A stretch of DNA of 64,000 nt from Paradesertivirga mongoliensis (GCF_024436395.1 NZ_JAFMZO010000002.1:1116001-1180000); one strand, 5' to 3'; shown: positions 1 through 9,293, numbered from the stretch's first letter. The notes: a model not told the origin generated them from the sequence alone. Numbers and translations: made by a program.

Positions 1-2720
1 GTGAAAAAAGCCCGCTACAGACGCTTGACGCAAGAACCGTATTATCTTCCTCTACAGGAGTAACATGGTACACTGCCGCAACAGGAGGAACCCTTGTATC
101 TTCTCCTACTCTGGCAGCAACGGGGACAGTAACTTACTATGCTGAGTACTTTAATGGAACCTGTTCAAGTGTCGTACGAACTCCAGTTACCCTGACCATT
201 ACACCAGCACCCGTACCTCCCTCTGTATCTGCGAATTCTATCACAGAATGCGAGAAAAGGCCAGTTCAGACTCTTGATGCCAGAACGGTGTTAGTTTCGC
301 AGAATGGTGTGACCTGGTATACCGCCGCAACGGGCGGAACATTGGTAACATCGCCAACCTTAAGCGCAACGGGCACCGTAACATATTACGCGCAATATTT
401 CAACGGAACCTGCTCCAGCATCCTAAGAACTCCGGTTACCTTAACCATTACGCCTGCTCCGGCGCCTCCGGCTGTATCAGCAAGTTCAATTAGCGAATGT
501 GAGAAAAAGCCAATTCAGACACTGGATGCAAGAACTGTGCTAGTTTCGCAGAATGGTGTGACCTGGTATACCTCGGCTACTGGTGGTACATTGGTAACAT
601 CGCCAACTTTAAGCGCAACAGGCACGGTAACCTATTACGCACAATATTTTGACGGAACTTGTTCCAGCGTGGACAGAACGCCTGTCATCTTAACTATCAC
701 ACCTGCTCCGCCGCCGCCTGCGGTTAGTTCTGATAATATTACCCAATGCCAGGGCACACCCGTTCAAACTTTAGACGCTAGAGCGGTGTTGGGCTCGCCA
801 GCGGGCGTTACCTGGTATACCGATGCGATCGGCGGATCAGCCGTCGCTTCGCCCACATTAAACACTGTTGGATCTGTAACTTATTATGCTGAAGCTGTTA
901 ATACGGCTGGATGTGTCAGTTTAACCAGAACCACTGTTAGGCTAACCATTAAAGCCCTGCCTGCTATAACTCCTGTGAACAATGTATTTACCTGTAATAA
1001 TGGTGCTACCACTCCAATAGTATTTAGCTCGTCTCTGCCGGGAACAACCTATACCTGGACTAATTCAAATCCGGCTATCGGCCTGGCAGCTACAGGAACT
1101 GGAAACATTCCGTCATTCGTGGCAACAAATACATCCAACAATGCACTTATAGCCAGGATAACAGTTACACCAACCGCAAACGGTTGTCCCGGCCCCTCGC
1201 AAACATTTACTATCACCGTTCCAAAACCATTAATTACAAACTCGCCCCTATCTCAGGAAATTTGTTCAGGTAAAAATTCAACACCCGTTACCCTGACATC
1301 GAATACTCCGGGAGCAACTTTCCAGTGGTCCGTAAGCAGTTCCACCGGTGTTAGCGGCCAAACTGCATTGAGCGGAACAGATGTAATTCCGACACAAACA
1401 CTTTTCGCAACCGGAACATCGCCCGGACGGATTGTATATACGATTACTGCTCTGGCCAACGGCTGCCAGGGACCATCATCCGAGTATGCAATCACAGTAA
1501 TACCTCTGCCTACACAGGCAGAAACCTATGGTGACCCTTCGAAACGCTACAGCATTACCAGAAAAGTTCCTTTAAAAGCTAATACAGCAGTTATAGGCAC
1601 GGGACAATGGAGCCAAACCTCAGGACCTAACAACATCAGAATAGATAACCCGGCAAGCCCTGACACTGAAATCTCTGGTCATGTACCAGGCGAGTATAGC
1701 TTCAAATGGACCATCACAAACCGGATCTGCGTAAGCGAGAATGCATTGACACTCGCCGTAAACGCTCCGCCTGTCGCCATTGATGATAGTTTCGATGCCC
1801 GGGTAAATCATGTTATCAACGGAACGGTTGCAACCAACGACCGCGACCCCGACGGAACTACACTCACATTCACTCAATTGTCAAGCCCTGCAAGCGGTGT
1901 ACTCGTATTCAATCCCGACGGGACGTTCACTTATACGCCTGCAAATAATTTTGCGGGAGCCCAGACTTTCAGGTACTCTGTATGCGATGCCGATGGGGAA
2001 TGCAGCCAGGCAACTGTGACGCTTGCAATCTATGAACCTACTATAGTGAATCTGACGCCTGCTGTATCCGAAATGCATGAAGGACGTACGGTGTCCATCA
2101 CGGCAACGTTGGTCGCGGCGCTCCATGAAGATGTAATCGTTTCACTAGCTTACACCGGCGACGCAGTTTCCGGAAGTGATTATGCTCCTTCGGGAAACCT
2201 GACCATTCTAATTAAAGCAGGACAAACTTCAACTACGGAAAAAGTAGTCTTAACCGCTATTAAAGATGACATTAAAGAAACCGACGAATATATCTTCGTC
2301 GATATTAGCGCCGTCTCCTCCAAATATGTCGACATAGGCACCGGCGCCGAAGTGGTGATCCATGATATGTTTCCCGGTAACGACCCTCCTTCCGGTAAAG
2401 ATGAAAATCCCGATATAAGGCCGGATCCGCTGACATCTCCAAACGAAGATGGAGCCGGCAACGAGACCTTCTTCATCTACAATATTTCCGCTTATCCGGA
2501 TAATGAGGTAATGATTTTTAACAGATGGGGAAATGAAGTCTTCAGAATTAAAAATTATGATAATGAAAACAACGCGTTCAGGGGTAAGGCAAACCGGGGC
2601 ATTCTGACTAACACACAGCAGGACTTGGTAGATGGCGTATATTATTACATCATTAACACCAAAGTTGCCGGAGCACAAAAGGTTAACAAGGGATATATAA
2701 TTTTGAAGCGAAAGAAATGA
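1..2720 (+). CDS. Large T9SS type B (gliding-type C-terminus) surface protein, 5' partial
   Basis: The frame is open from base 3, so the true start lies before the window; about 905 residues are visible. The first ~960 bases hold four tandem 83-residue Ig-like units sharing QTLDAR, GVTWYT, TVTYYA and RTPVTLTI motifs. They are followed by PKD/Ig-like segments, a bacterial cadherin-like domain (about 1765-2035; NDRDPDG, NPDGTFTYTP), a Calx-beta-like domain (about 2036-2370; SGSDY, KETDEYIFV) and a gliding-motility-associated C-terminal domain (about 2440-2717; NRWGNEVF, VDGVYYYII). In known families this C-terminus directs export by the type IX system and needs a PorP/SprF partner, which is the very next gene. 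The likely role is a long repetitive adhesin. Its ligand cannot be read from the sequence. Confidence 0.9.
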   Translation, partial: EKSPLQTLDARTVLSSSTGVTWYTAATGGTLVSSPTLAATGTVTYYAEYFNGTCSSVVRTPVTLTITPAPVPPSVSANSITECEKRPVQTLDARTVLVSQNGVTWYTAATGGTLVTSPTLSATGTVTYYAQYFNGTCSSILRTPVTLTITPAPAPPAVSASSISECEKKPIQTLDARTVLVSQNGVTWYTSATGGTLVTSPTLSATGTVTYYAQYFDGTCSSVDRTPVILTITPAPPPPAVSSDNITQCQGTPVQTLDARAVLGSPAGVTWYTDAIGGSAVASPTLNTVGSVTYYAEAVNTAGCVSLTRTTVRLTIKALPAITPVNNVFTCNNGATTPIVFSSSLPGTTYTWTNSNPAIGLAATGTGNIPSFVATNTSNNALIARITVTPTANGCPGPSQTFTITVPKPLITNSPLSQEICSGKNSTPVTLTSNTPGATFQWSVSSSTGVSGQTALSGTDVIPTQTLFATGTSPGRIVYTITALANGCQGPSSEYAITVIPLPTQAETYGDPSKRYSITRKVPLKANTAVIGTGQWSQTSGPNNIRIDNPASPDTEISGHVPGEYSFKWTITNRICVSENALTLAVNAPPVAIDDSFDARVNHVINGTVATNDRDPDGTTLTFTQLSSPASGVLVFNPDGTFTYTPANNFAGAQTFRYSVCDADGECSQATVTLAIYEPTIVNLTPAVSEMHEGRTVSITATLVAALHEDVIVSLAYTGDAVSGSDYAPSGNLTILIKAGQTSTTEKVVLTAIKDDIKETDEYIFVDISAVSSKYVDIGTGAEVVIHDMFPGNDPPSGKDENPDIRPDPLTSPNEDGAGNETFFIYNISAYPDNEVMIFNRWGNEVFRIKNYDNENNAFRGKANRGILTNTQQDLVDGVYYYIINTKVAGAQKVNKGYIILKRKK
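3..960 (+). repeat. Tandem 249-bp (83-codon) repeats inside the T9SS cargo gene
   Basis: Equivalent codons recur at bases 3, 252, 501 and about 750, a spacing of exactly 249 bp. Units two and three are close to identical over long stretches (for example around the GVTWYT codons), while the fourth is diverged. The first is cut by the window edge, so the full copy number is unknown. Confidence 0.85.
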
Positions 2721-3739
2721 TGGGGCGGCTACTACATATACTCAGACTTAGAGAAAGGACTTGCAACTGCTCAAGCAGGAATATTTCAGCTGTCGCCAGC
2801 TGCCTGAAGTTTCTGGCCGGCAGAAGAGATCTTTGCTTAATCATTATGCTTCTGGCCTGCACCAATCTTCAGGCTCAGCAAAAAGCCATGTATACCCAGT
2901 ATATGTTTAATGGTTTAGCGCTGAACCCGGCATATTCCGCAACCGACGAGGCATTAACCATCACATCCTTATATCGCCAGCAATGGGTTGGACTTAAAGG
3001 AGCTCCTAATACTCAAACCTTATCCATTCATACTCCAGTGGGCGAAAGTAACACCTCCGTCGGGGCTTCCATAATCAGAGATCAGATTGGCGAGGTAATA
3101 ACCGAAAAAGGCGTTTACCTGACGGTTGCTCAACGTGTACCGGTCGGTGAACAATCGTATTTAGCTGTTGGCTTTAATGGGGGACTAAGTTCATACAGTG
3201 CAGAATATTCCATGAACTATGCCGGAAGCCCTCAATCTACCACCGACCCCGTATTTGAAGATCAAAGTCAGATGCGCGCCAATTTTGGATTGGGGGTAGT
3301 ATTCTTTGGCCCGAAATATTATGTGGGACTTTCATCTCCTCACTTTTACTACAGGCCCTTGGGCGAAATAAGTAATTTAGCTTCTTCCACAACTTACAGG
3401 CCGCACTATATTCTTCAAGGCGGATACATTGCAGAACTGTCAGATATGATAAAATTCAAACCTCACCTGATTATAAATTATGTAAACGGGTCACCGGTTC
3501 TTATCGATATGAATGCAAGCGTACTCTTTGCAGAAAGGCTTTGGCTGGGTGGTTCATACCGTTCGAAAGATGCTTTTAACGCTATTGCCCAACTATACGT
3601 TCTGCCTACCTTAGCCGTTGGCTACTCCTACGATTTTACTTCTACAAAATTGTCGCGGATAGAAAAAGGCTCACATGAAATTTCGCTGAAATTCAGAATC
3701 CCGGTAAAAGGCAGAGATTTTCCGCAGTGTTATTTTTAG
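2717..3739 (+). CDS. PorP/SprF family type IX secretion system membrane protein
   Basis: The protein has 340 residues from the ATG that overlaps the upstream stop (ATGA), which implies translational coupling to the cargo gene. A hydrophobic signal segment ends at LQAQQ around residues 36-55; the ~27 residues before it are unusual, so a later start is possible. The family signature follows directly: YTQYMFNGLALNPAYS, then an outer-membrane beta-barrel with alternating short strands. Members pair with one T9SS type B cargo each, for example SprF with SprB in Flavobacterium johnsoniae, and help its secretion or anchoring. The gene order here fits that one-to-one pairing. The family call is secure; the precise role is inferred. 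Confidence 0.9.
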   Translation: MMGRLLHILRLRERTCNCSSRNISAVASCLKFLAGRRDLCLIIMLLACTNLQAQQKAMYTQYMFNGLALNPAYSATDEALTITSLYRQQWVGLKGAPNTQTLSIHTPVGESNTSVGASIIRDQIGEVITEKGVYLTVAQRVPVGEQSYLAVGFNGGLSSYSAEYSMNYAGSPQSTTDPVFEDQSQMRANFGLGVVFFGPKYYVGLSSPHFYYRPLGEISNLASSTTYRPHYILQGGYIAELSDMIKFKPHLIINYVNGSPVLIDMNASVLFAERLWLGGSYRSKDAFNAIAQLYVLPTLAVGYSYDFTSTKLSRIEKGSHEISLKFRIPVKGRDFPQCYF

Positions 3740-3746
3740 CGTAATA

Positions 3747-4028
3747 AAGCTCGTTACTGATCAAACAAGCTCCGTTGCTGATAAAGTAAGCATCGTCGCT
3801 GATCAAACAAGCTCCGTTACTGATAAAGTAAGCTCCGTCGCTGATCAAACAAGCTCCGTTACTGGTAAAGTAAGCGCCGTCGCTAATCAAACAAGCTCCG
3901 TTACTGGTAAAGTAAGCACCGTCGCTAATAAAGTAAGCTCCGTCACTGATAAAGTAAGCACCGTCGCTAATAAAGTAAGCTCCGTCACTGATCAAAAAAG
4001 CTCCGTTGCTGATAAAGTAAACGCCGTG
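3747..4028. repeat. 21-bp minisatellite, 12 full copies plus partial ends
   Basis: Starting at 3767 there are twelve head-to-tail 21-bp units (3767, 3788, 3809 ... 3998), preceded by a 20-bp unit at 3747 with one base missing and followed by a partial at 4019. Units vary around aagctccgttactgataaagt. Two versions tend to alternate, one ending gataaagt and one ending gatcaaac. It fills the gap between the convergent porP and acs genes. Open frames on both strands through it follow simply from a unit length divisible by three. Confidence 0.95.
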
Positions 4029-4054
4029 CCACGCTTGGAACAATCGGCACATTC

Positions 4055-4090
4055 AATAAAAAAGGGTGATTTAACTAATAACCACCCTTT
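4055..4090 (-). terminator. Intrinsic terminator of acs
   Basis: On the minus strand the stem AAAGGGTG pairs with CACCCTTT (4083-4090 with 4061-4068) around a 14-nt loop, followed by a run of T. It starts about 20 nt after the acs stop codon. Confidence 0.85.
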
Positions 4091-4110
4091 AAGCTGAAGA
4101 GAACGTCCGG

Positions 4111-6018
4111 CTATAATGCTCCTTCCTTTATTTCCTCCACCACCGCCGGATCAAGCAATGTACTTGTATCTCCCAGATTCGCCGTATCGCCCTCGGCAAT
4201 CTTCCGTAAAATCCTTCTCATAATTTTACCGGAACGCGTTTTGGGCAAACCTGTAACAAATTGAATTTTGTCGGGCTTGGCTATGGCGCCGATAATCCGG
4301 GTAACTGTTTGGAGTATATTTTTACGGGTGAGTTCCTTATCATGACTTGAAGTGCCAAGAATTACGTAGGCATACACACCCTGTCCTTTAATTTCATGAG
4401 GATAACCAACCACTGCGCTCTCCACCACATCAGAATGCATATTAATTGCATTTTCCACTTCAGCAGTTCCAATTCTATGGCCCGAAACGTTTAACACATC
4501 ATCTACCCTGCCCGTTATCCGGTAATAACCGTCTTCATCGCGTAAGCACCCATCGCCGGTAAAATACATGTTCTCGTAAGTCGAGAAATAAGTTTGCCTG
4601 CAACGTTCGTGATCTCCGTAAGTGGTTCTGATAATACCGGGCCATGGGAATTTGATACAAAGATTCCCGCTTACCCCATTCCCTTCAATCTCTTTTCCGT
4701 TTTCATCCACCAGAACGGGCTGTATCCCCGGAAGGGGAAGTGTTGCATAGCCGGGTTTTGTGGGAGTTACTCCTGCAATAGGCGAAATCATAATCCCGCC
4801 ATTTTCAGTTTGCCACCATGTATCAACTATCGGCGCGTTTTTAGCTCCAATTTTCTCATCGTACCAATGCCAGGCTTCTTCGTTAATTGGCTCTCCAACA
4901 GAACCTAATTTCTTTATTGAGCTTAGATCTTTTCCTTTCAACGGCTCGTCGCCAAAGCTCATTAACGAGCGAATGGCTGTAGGCGCTGTATAAAGTATAT
5001 TAACTTTATGCTTTTCTACAATGTCCCAGAAACGACCTGCATCCGGGTAGGTAGGAATTCCTTCAAACATAACATTGGTTGCGCCTTGTGAAAGCGGGCC
5101 GTAAACGATGTACGAATGACCGGTGATCCAGCCGATATCAGCCGTGCAGAAATATACTTCGCCCGGTTGATACTGAAACACATTGGCGAATGTATATCCG
5201 GCATAAACCATATACCCTCCGCAGGTATGTACCACACCTTTAGGCTTTCCGGTAGAACCGGATGTATAAAGAACGAACAGCATATCCTCTGCGTCCATCT
5301 CTTCGGCAGGGCAGTCGGGATTTCCCTGTGTCTCTACTTTTTTAATTTCATCTTCCCACCATACATCGCGACCCTTAATCATAGAGATTGGCGTCCGGCT
5401 GCGTGTTAGCACAATAACCTTATCTACACTCTGGCACTGCACCAGGGCGTCGTCAATAATATCTTTAAGCGGAATATTTTTGTTGCCTCTGAAACCACCA
5501 TCGGCAGTGATAACCAAAGAACATGCGGCATCATTTATACGGTCTGCAATAGACTGCGCAGAGAAACCACCAAAAACAACCGAGTGCACGGCGCCAATCC
5601 TTGCACAAGCCAATACAGCAATGGCTAATTCGGGCACCATAGGCAAGTAGATACATATCCGGTCGCCCTTTTTAGCGCCATTATTTTTCAGAACATTGGC
5701 AAACTGGCATACCTTATCATGCAACTGCCGGTAACTTAACACCCTGTGATGCTCTTCGGGGTCATTGGGTTCCCAGATGATCGCAGGAGTATCTGCATTA
5801 TTTTCAAGGTGGCGGTCAAGGCAATTTTCTGTTATATTTAAGGTTGCACCTTGAAACCACTTAATATTGGGTTCTTTAAAATTCCATTCTAATACCGAGT
5901 TCCATCTTTTTTTCCAGGTAAAAGACGAGGCAACTTCGGCCCAGAATTTTTCCGGTTCATTTACGCTGTACTCGTAAACACGCTTATACTCGTCAAAAGA
6001 CTTGATCTGCAAATTCAT
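4111..6018 (-). CDS. acs: Acetyl-CoA synthetase (AMP-forming)
   Basis: The 635-residue length is usual for Acs. It converts acetate, ATP and CoA to acetyl-CoA through acetyl-AMP in the cytoplasm. Visible motifs are the N-terminal acetyl-CoA synthetase cap, the AMP-binding P-loop YTSGSTGKPKG, the WWQTENGG core motif, the hinge region GRVDDVLNVSGHR and the C-terminal PKTRSGKIMRR, whose lysine is the catalytic and acetylation-regulated residue in characterised enzymes. It follows actP with an 85-bp gap on the same strand, so uptake and activation of acetate are probably one transcription unit ending in the hairpin at 4055-4090. Confidence 0.97.
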   Translation of the reverse strand: MNLQIKSFDEYKRVYEYSVNEPEKFWAEVASSFTWKKRWNSVLEWNFKEPNIKWFQGATLNITENCLDRHLENNADTPAIIWEPNDPEEHHRVLSYRQLHDKVCQFANVLKNNGAKKGDRICIYLPMVPELAIAVLACARIGAVHSVVFGGFSAQSIADRINDAACSLVITADGGFRGNKNIPLKDIIDDALVQCQSVDKVIVLTRSRTPISMIKGRDVWWEDEIKKVETQGNPDCPAEEMDAEDMLFVLYTSGSTGKPKGVVHTCGGYMVYAGYTFANVFQYQPGEVYFCTADIGWITGHSYIVYGPLSQGATNVMFEGIPTYPDAGRFWDIVEKHKVNILYTAPTAIRSLMSFGDEPLKGKDLSSIKKLGSVGEPINEEAWHWYDEKIGAKNAPIVDTWWQTENGGIMISPIAGVTPTKPGYATLPLPGIQPVLVDENGKEIEGNGVSGNLCIKFPWPGIIRTTYGDHERCRQTYFSTYENMYFTGDGCLRDEDGYYRITGRVDDVLNVSGHRIGTAEVENAINMHSDVVESAVVGYPHEIKGQGVYAYVILGTSSHDKELTRKNILQTVTRIIGAIAKPDKIQFVTGLPKTRSGKIMRRILRKIAEGDTANLGDTSTLLDPAVVEEIKEGAL

Positions 6019-6103
6019 TTTATGATTATACTTTGTTTCAAACTATTCTATCAATACCCAGCCGTTCGAATTCTAATCTTCCCGATCGACCAGGCTTACT
6101 TCC

Positions 6104-8020
6104 CTATCCTATCACCTTCTCTACACGGTCTTTCTTCGTCATAAGCGAAACGATATACGCTGTAAGTACTGCGAGCGGAAAGGATATTATCGCCGGGTTA
6201 TCCAGCTTATGGAAGGCTGTAGCCGGATCTAAACCGTACCGGTCCCACATGGTTGGCGAAGTGAGGATGATCAGCAAAGACGATACAATTCCAACCACAA
6301 TTGAGGCCGAAATCCCGCTGGCTGTTGTTCTCTTCCAGAAAAGCAGGAAAAGGATTGCCGGCAGATTTGCAGACGCCGCTATTGAAAAGGCCCATCCCAC
6401 CAAAAAGGATACATTCATTCCCTTAAACGCTATACCCAGTGCGATTGCAAAGATGCCAACGCCGAAGGCGGCTATTTTTCCGGCTTTCACTTTCTTTCCG
6501 TCGCTAAGATCCACTTTGAAGTAATTATCCATTAAATCGTGCGCAATGGCGCCAGACGACGCTATAATCAATCCGGCTACAGTGCCTAAAATAGTGGCAA
6601 AGGCAACAGCAGATATAATGGAAAATAACACCACCCCGAATCCTTTGGCCAGCAGCGGTGCCGCCATATTGCTCGACTCCACATCCTGAACACCATTTAT
6701 CGCCGCACCCAAACCCATATATAAAGTGAGGATATAGAATACTCCGATGGCTGCAATCGCCAGGATCGTCGACTTGCGGGCATCTCGTTGTGATTTTACC
6801 GTATAATACCTTATCAGGATATGTGGCAGCGCCGCCGTTCCAAGAAAGAGCGCCAGCATTAACGAAATAAAGTCAAGACGACTCCAGAAGCTGGCCCCTT
6901 TTCCGATCTTATATTTTAGTCCCGGTAGCATAAAGCTTTCGCCGGATGTAGGATTTTGTATAAACAGAGACACCTTTTTACCTTCATCGCTAAACTTTAC
7001 TTCAGAAAATCTGACGATCTCACTGCTTTTAATGGTAGACAAAAATTCGAATGGCCCTACCGGACCGGTTTTTTCCACTTCCTTTCCATCTACAATAATT
7101 TTACTCATATGGCCCACCTGGAAAAAGTTAGCTTTCTCTTTTGGCTCTCCGTTATAAAGCTTCTCGCCGTTAGACCCATCAGATATCGAAAGAGCTTCTT
7201 TTAGGACGAAGTTGCCTTCTTTTTTCGCAAGATGAAACCATCTTTCCACGCCGTCTTTCTCAAGCTTTACAAAATCCTTACCCTTCACCTGCTGCTGCGC
7301 AAGTACCTGCCAGCCTTCCACGGCAACAACACTGCTATCAGCCATTTGAGGGGTTAGATTTATGTATTTGTGATATGCTTTCCCTTGATGATCCGGACTT
7401 AAAGTGAAGCCGTTTTTCAGAATATAGAAGGTTAATATAATCGACAAAACCAATAATAGCGCTCCTTTAATAAACTGGACATAAGTAGTGGAGGTCATAC
7501 CAGCGCTGGCGACAATAAAAATCACCACCGCTCCAACCAGCACTACTCCCACCCAATGCGGAAATCCTAATAATGGAGTTACCAGATCGCCGGCACCCAC
7601 CATTTGAGGAATAAGGTAGAAGATGGAAACGATAAGCGTACTGATCGCCGCGGTGAGAGTGATAGCTCTAGACTTAAATGTCGAGTTCAACGCATCCGTA
7701 AAGGTATATTTACCCAGTCGCTTTAAGGGTTCGGCTATGAGGAAAAGTGCTACGATCCATCCCGCCAGAAAGCCGATAGAGTATAGAAACCCATCGAAGC
7801 CTACTGTCGCGATCATTCCGCAGATGCCGAGAAAAGATGCCGCTGATAAATAATCTCCAGCGAAAGCGATACCATTTACCGCCCAGTGAATCTGGCCGCC
7901 GGCTGCGTAATATGACGACGCAGAGCTGGTTTTACGCGCAAAATAAAAGGAAAGGCCTAATACAAGGCCAACAAAAATCACAAAGAAAAATATAGCGATA
8001 TAAGAAACTTCGTATATCAT
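6104..8020 (-). CDS. actP: Sodium:solute symporter, ActP-like acetate permease with a large insert
   Basis: The protein has 638 residues, longer than the ~550 of Escherichia coli ActP. The sodium/solute symporter fold is clear: FYFARKTSSASSYYAAGG and AGDYLSAASFLG near the N-terminus, then repeated hydrophobic helices. The extra length is a hydrophilic stretch at roughly residues 215-385, between two transmembrane helices, rich in charged and beta-type sequence. The start overlaps the DUF485 gene by 4 bp (ATGA) and acs follows 85 bp downstream, which is the classic yjcH-actP-acs set. Acetate as substrate is inferred from family and context. Confidence 0.9.
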   Translation of the reverse strand: MIYEVSYIAIFFFVIFVGLVLGLSFYFARKTSSASSYYAAGGQIHWAVNGIAFAGDYLSAASFLGICGMIATVGFDGFLYSIGFLAGWIVALFLIAEPLKRLGKYTFTDALNSTFKSRAITLTAAISTLIVSIFYLIPQMVGAGDLVTPLLGFPHWVGVVLVGAVVIFIVASAGMTSTTYVQFIKGALLLVLSIILTFYILKNGFTLSPDHQGKAYHKYINLTPQMADSSVVAVEGWQVLAQQQVKGKDFVKLEKDGVERWFHLAKKEGNFVLKEALSISDGSNGEKLYNGEPKEKANFFQVGHMSKIIVDGKEVEKTGPVGPFEFLSTIKSSEIVRFSEVKFSDEGKKVSLFIQNPTSGESFMLPGLKYKIGKGASFWSRLDFISLMLALFLGTAALPHILIRYYTVKSQRDARKSTILAIAAIGVFYILTLYMGLGAAINGVQDVESSNMAAPLLAKGFGVVLFSIISAVAFATILGTVAGLIIASSGAIAHDLMDNYFKVDLSDGKKVKAGKIAAFGVGIFAIALGIAFKGMNVSFLVGWAFSIAASANLPAILFLLFWKRTTASGISASIVVGIVSSLLIILTSPTMWDRYGLDPATAFHKLDNPAIISFPLAVLTAYIVSLMTKKDRVEKVIG

Positions 8021-8301
8021 ACTTTCTCCTCCTTTGTGTTAAGATCATCTTCGTAGCGCGAGCAGAAAAAATTATAAAGGATGCCGAGTAAAACCGCAAA
8101 AACGATCAGTCCCATTCCATAAACCAGCGCAAGGTTAAGTCCGGCGAACACTTCGGTAGCAAGCAGTTCATAATTTAAAACACCGATAACTACAAAGCCG
8201 GCATAAAAGAAAAGATAGAGGAAGAAAAACCAGACGCCTAGCGAGGCCTTCTTTTTGGAGGCATTTTCGATACCTACTTCAGCTGCGGGTTCATGAAGCA
8301 T
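8017..8301 (-). CDS. DUF485 small membrane protein (YjcH-like)
   Basis: The protein has 94 residues with a charged N-terminus and two transmembrane helices (about residues 22-42 and 53-78), the usual DUF485 arrangement. Members are encoded immediately before acetate permease genes, and here the stop overlaps the actP start by 4 bp. Its molecular job in acetate uptake is not established. It is the first gene of the acetate operon, so the promoter should lie in 8302-8420. Confidence 0.88.
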   Translation of the reverse strand: MLHEPAAEVGIENASKKKASLGVWFFFLYLFFYAGFVVIGVLNYELLATEVFAGLNLALVYGMGLIVFAVLLGILYNFFCSRYEDDLNTKEEKV

Positions 8302-8617
8302 ATTGTTTATTATTAGTTAAGTTCGTTGAATTGGTTATTGTATGTGGCGCACAAGTTAAAAAGATTTCAGAAATATTGTTGTAACAGATATAAATCATAG
8401 AACAATCGAAAGAAAATCACGAAGGGCTTGGCCAGAAACCAGCCTCTTCCTGGCATTACTTTAAGGCTGCCAGAGAATTCTTAAAGAAGCGCTCAATTGT
8501 TATATAAAAAGCCTGATTATTTTTCCAATTTTTAGTTGCGTATGTTATTTCTTCTACCGATATTTGCAAACTCTTTAAAGAGGCCGAGTTTAAAAAATAT
8601 TACATTATACTATAGTC
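8302..8617. other. Divergent intergenic region between the acetate operon and rpmB
   Basis: This 316-bp AT-rich stretch has no credible gene. It must carry the promoters of both the acetate operon (minus) and the rpmB cluster (plus). Only the plus-strand candidate, annotated separately, resembles the Bacteroidota consensus. Confidence 0.7.
8536..8566 (+). promoter_or_regulatory. Candidate promoter of the rpmB cluster
   Basis: TTG at 8536-8538 is followed after 20 nt by GATATTTG at 8559-8566. This is one mismatch from the Bacteroidota -7 element TAnnTTTG at the usual spacing. The predicted start of transcription is about 45 nt before the rpmB ATG. Confidence 0.4.
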
Positions 8618-8851
8618 ATGTCGAGAATTTGTGATTTAACAGGAAAAATGTCCATGAATGGTTATAACGTTTCAAATTCGAACGTTAAAACTAAACGCAA
8701 ATTTCATCCTAATTTGCAAGTAAAAAAGTTTTTCATCCCTGAAGAAGGACGTTGGATCACGTTAAAGGTTTCTACTTCAGCTATTAAAACGATCAACAAA
8801 AACGGTATTACTGCCGTAGTTAATAAATTCCTTAAAAAAGGATCTATTTAA
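8618..8851 (+). CDS. rpmB: Large ribosomal subunit protein bL28
   Basis: The 77-residue protein opens with MSRICDLTGKMSMNGYNVS, the standard bL28 start, and has the basic RKFHPNLQ segment. It is part of the 50S subunit. It heads a compact ribosomal cluster with rpmG 19 bp downstream. The leader before the ATG is A/T-rich with no Shine-Dalgarno motif, as expected in this phylum. Confidence 0.97.
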   Translation: MSRICDLTGKMSMNGYNVSNSNVKTKRKFHPNLQVKKFFIPEEGRWITLKVSTSAIKTINKNGITAVVNKFLKKGSI

Positions 8852-8870
8852 TCTATTATAAAGAAAAGAA

Positions 8871-9053
8871 ATGGCTAAGAAAGGTAACAGAGTTCAGGTT
8901 ATTTTAGAATGTACTGAGCAAAAAGAAAGTGGCGTACCTGGGATGTCTCGTTATATCACCACCAAAAACAAAAAGAATACTACTGAGCGTTTAGAATTGA
9001 AGAAGTTCAATCCTAACATGAGAAAAGTAACTCTTCACAAAGAAATTAAATAA
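8871..9053 (+). CDS. rpmG: Large ribosomal subunit protein bL33
   Basis: The 60-residue protein begins [16 protein letters not shown] and ends [14 protein letters not shown], typical of bL33. It keeps one cysteine (ILECTE) but lacks the paired CxxC motifs of zinc-binding versions. It lies between rpmB (19 bp upstream) and the small DUF4295 gene (75 bp downstream), an order conserved in Bacteroidota. Confidence 0.97.
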   Translation: MAKKGNRVQVILECTEQKESGVPGMSRYITTKNKKNTTERLELKKFNPNMRKVTLHKEIK

Positions 9054-9128
9054 TTGAGGATAGTGTAGATCGATTGATAAGGCAATCATTCTAAAACAAA
9101 CAATCATCAATTCAATCATTAAGAAAAC

Positions 9129-9293
9129 ATGGCAAAGAAAGTAGTTGCAACCCTGAAAACCGGAAAAGGTAAAGAATATTCCAAAGTAATAACAATGGTA
9201 AAGTCTCCTAAAACCGGCGCTTACACATTTAAAGAAATCATTGCACATAACGATCACGTTAAAGACGCAATTGCTGAAGCTAAAAAAGTTTAA
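9129..9293 (+). CDS. DUF4295 small basic protein, probable ribosomal protein bL38
   Basis: This 54-residue ORF starts MAKKVVATLKTGKGKEYSK and contains VKSPKTGAYTFKE. It matches the short lysine-rich DUF4295 family found only in Bacteroidota, nearly always directly after rpmG and before ftsY, as here. From memory, a ribosome structure of Flavobacterium johnsoniae assigned a protein of this kind to the large subunit under the name bL38; that identification is recalled, not shown by the sequence. It is easily missed because of its length. A terminator follows at 9318-9350. Confidence 0.88.
   Translation: MAKKVVATLKTGKGKEYSKVITMVKSPKTGAYTFKEIIAHNDHVKDAIAEAKKV

Noticed and set aside
3747..4028. 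Possible CRISPR array
   Set aside because: Units are contiguous 21-bp repeats with no unique spacers, and there are no cas genes in the window.
3693..4052. Minus-strand ORF of 119 codons built of GAYFISD-type heptads, and a plus-strand open frame of SSVTDKV-type heptads
   Set aside because: Both frames are open only because the 21-bp unit has no stop in them. The plus frame has no start codon, the minus frame begins right after the acs terminator and overlaps porP, and variation among units does not favour synonymous positions.
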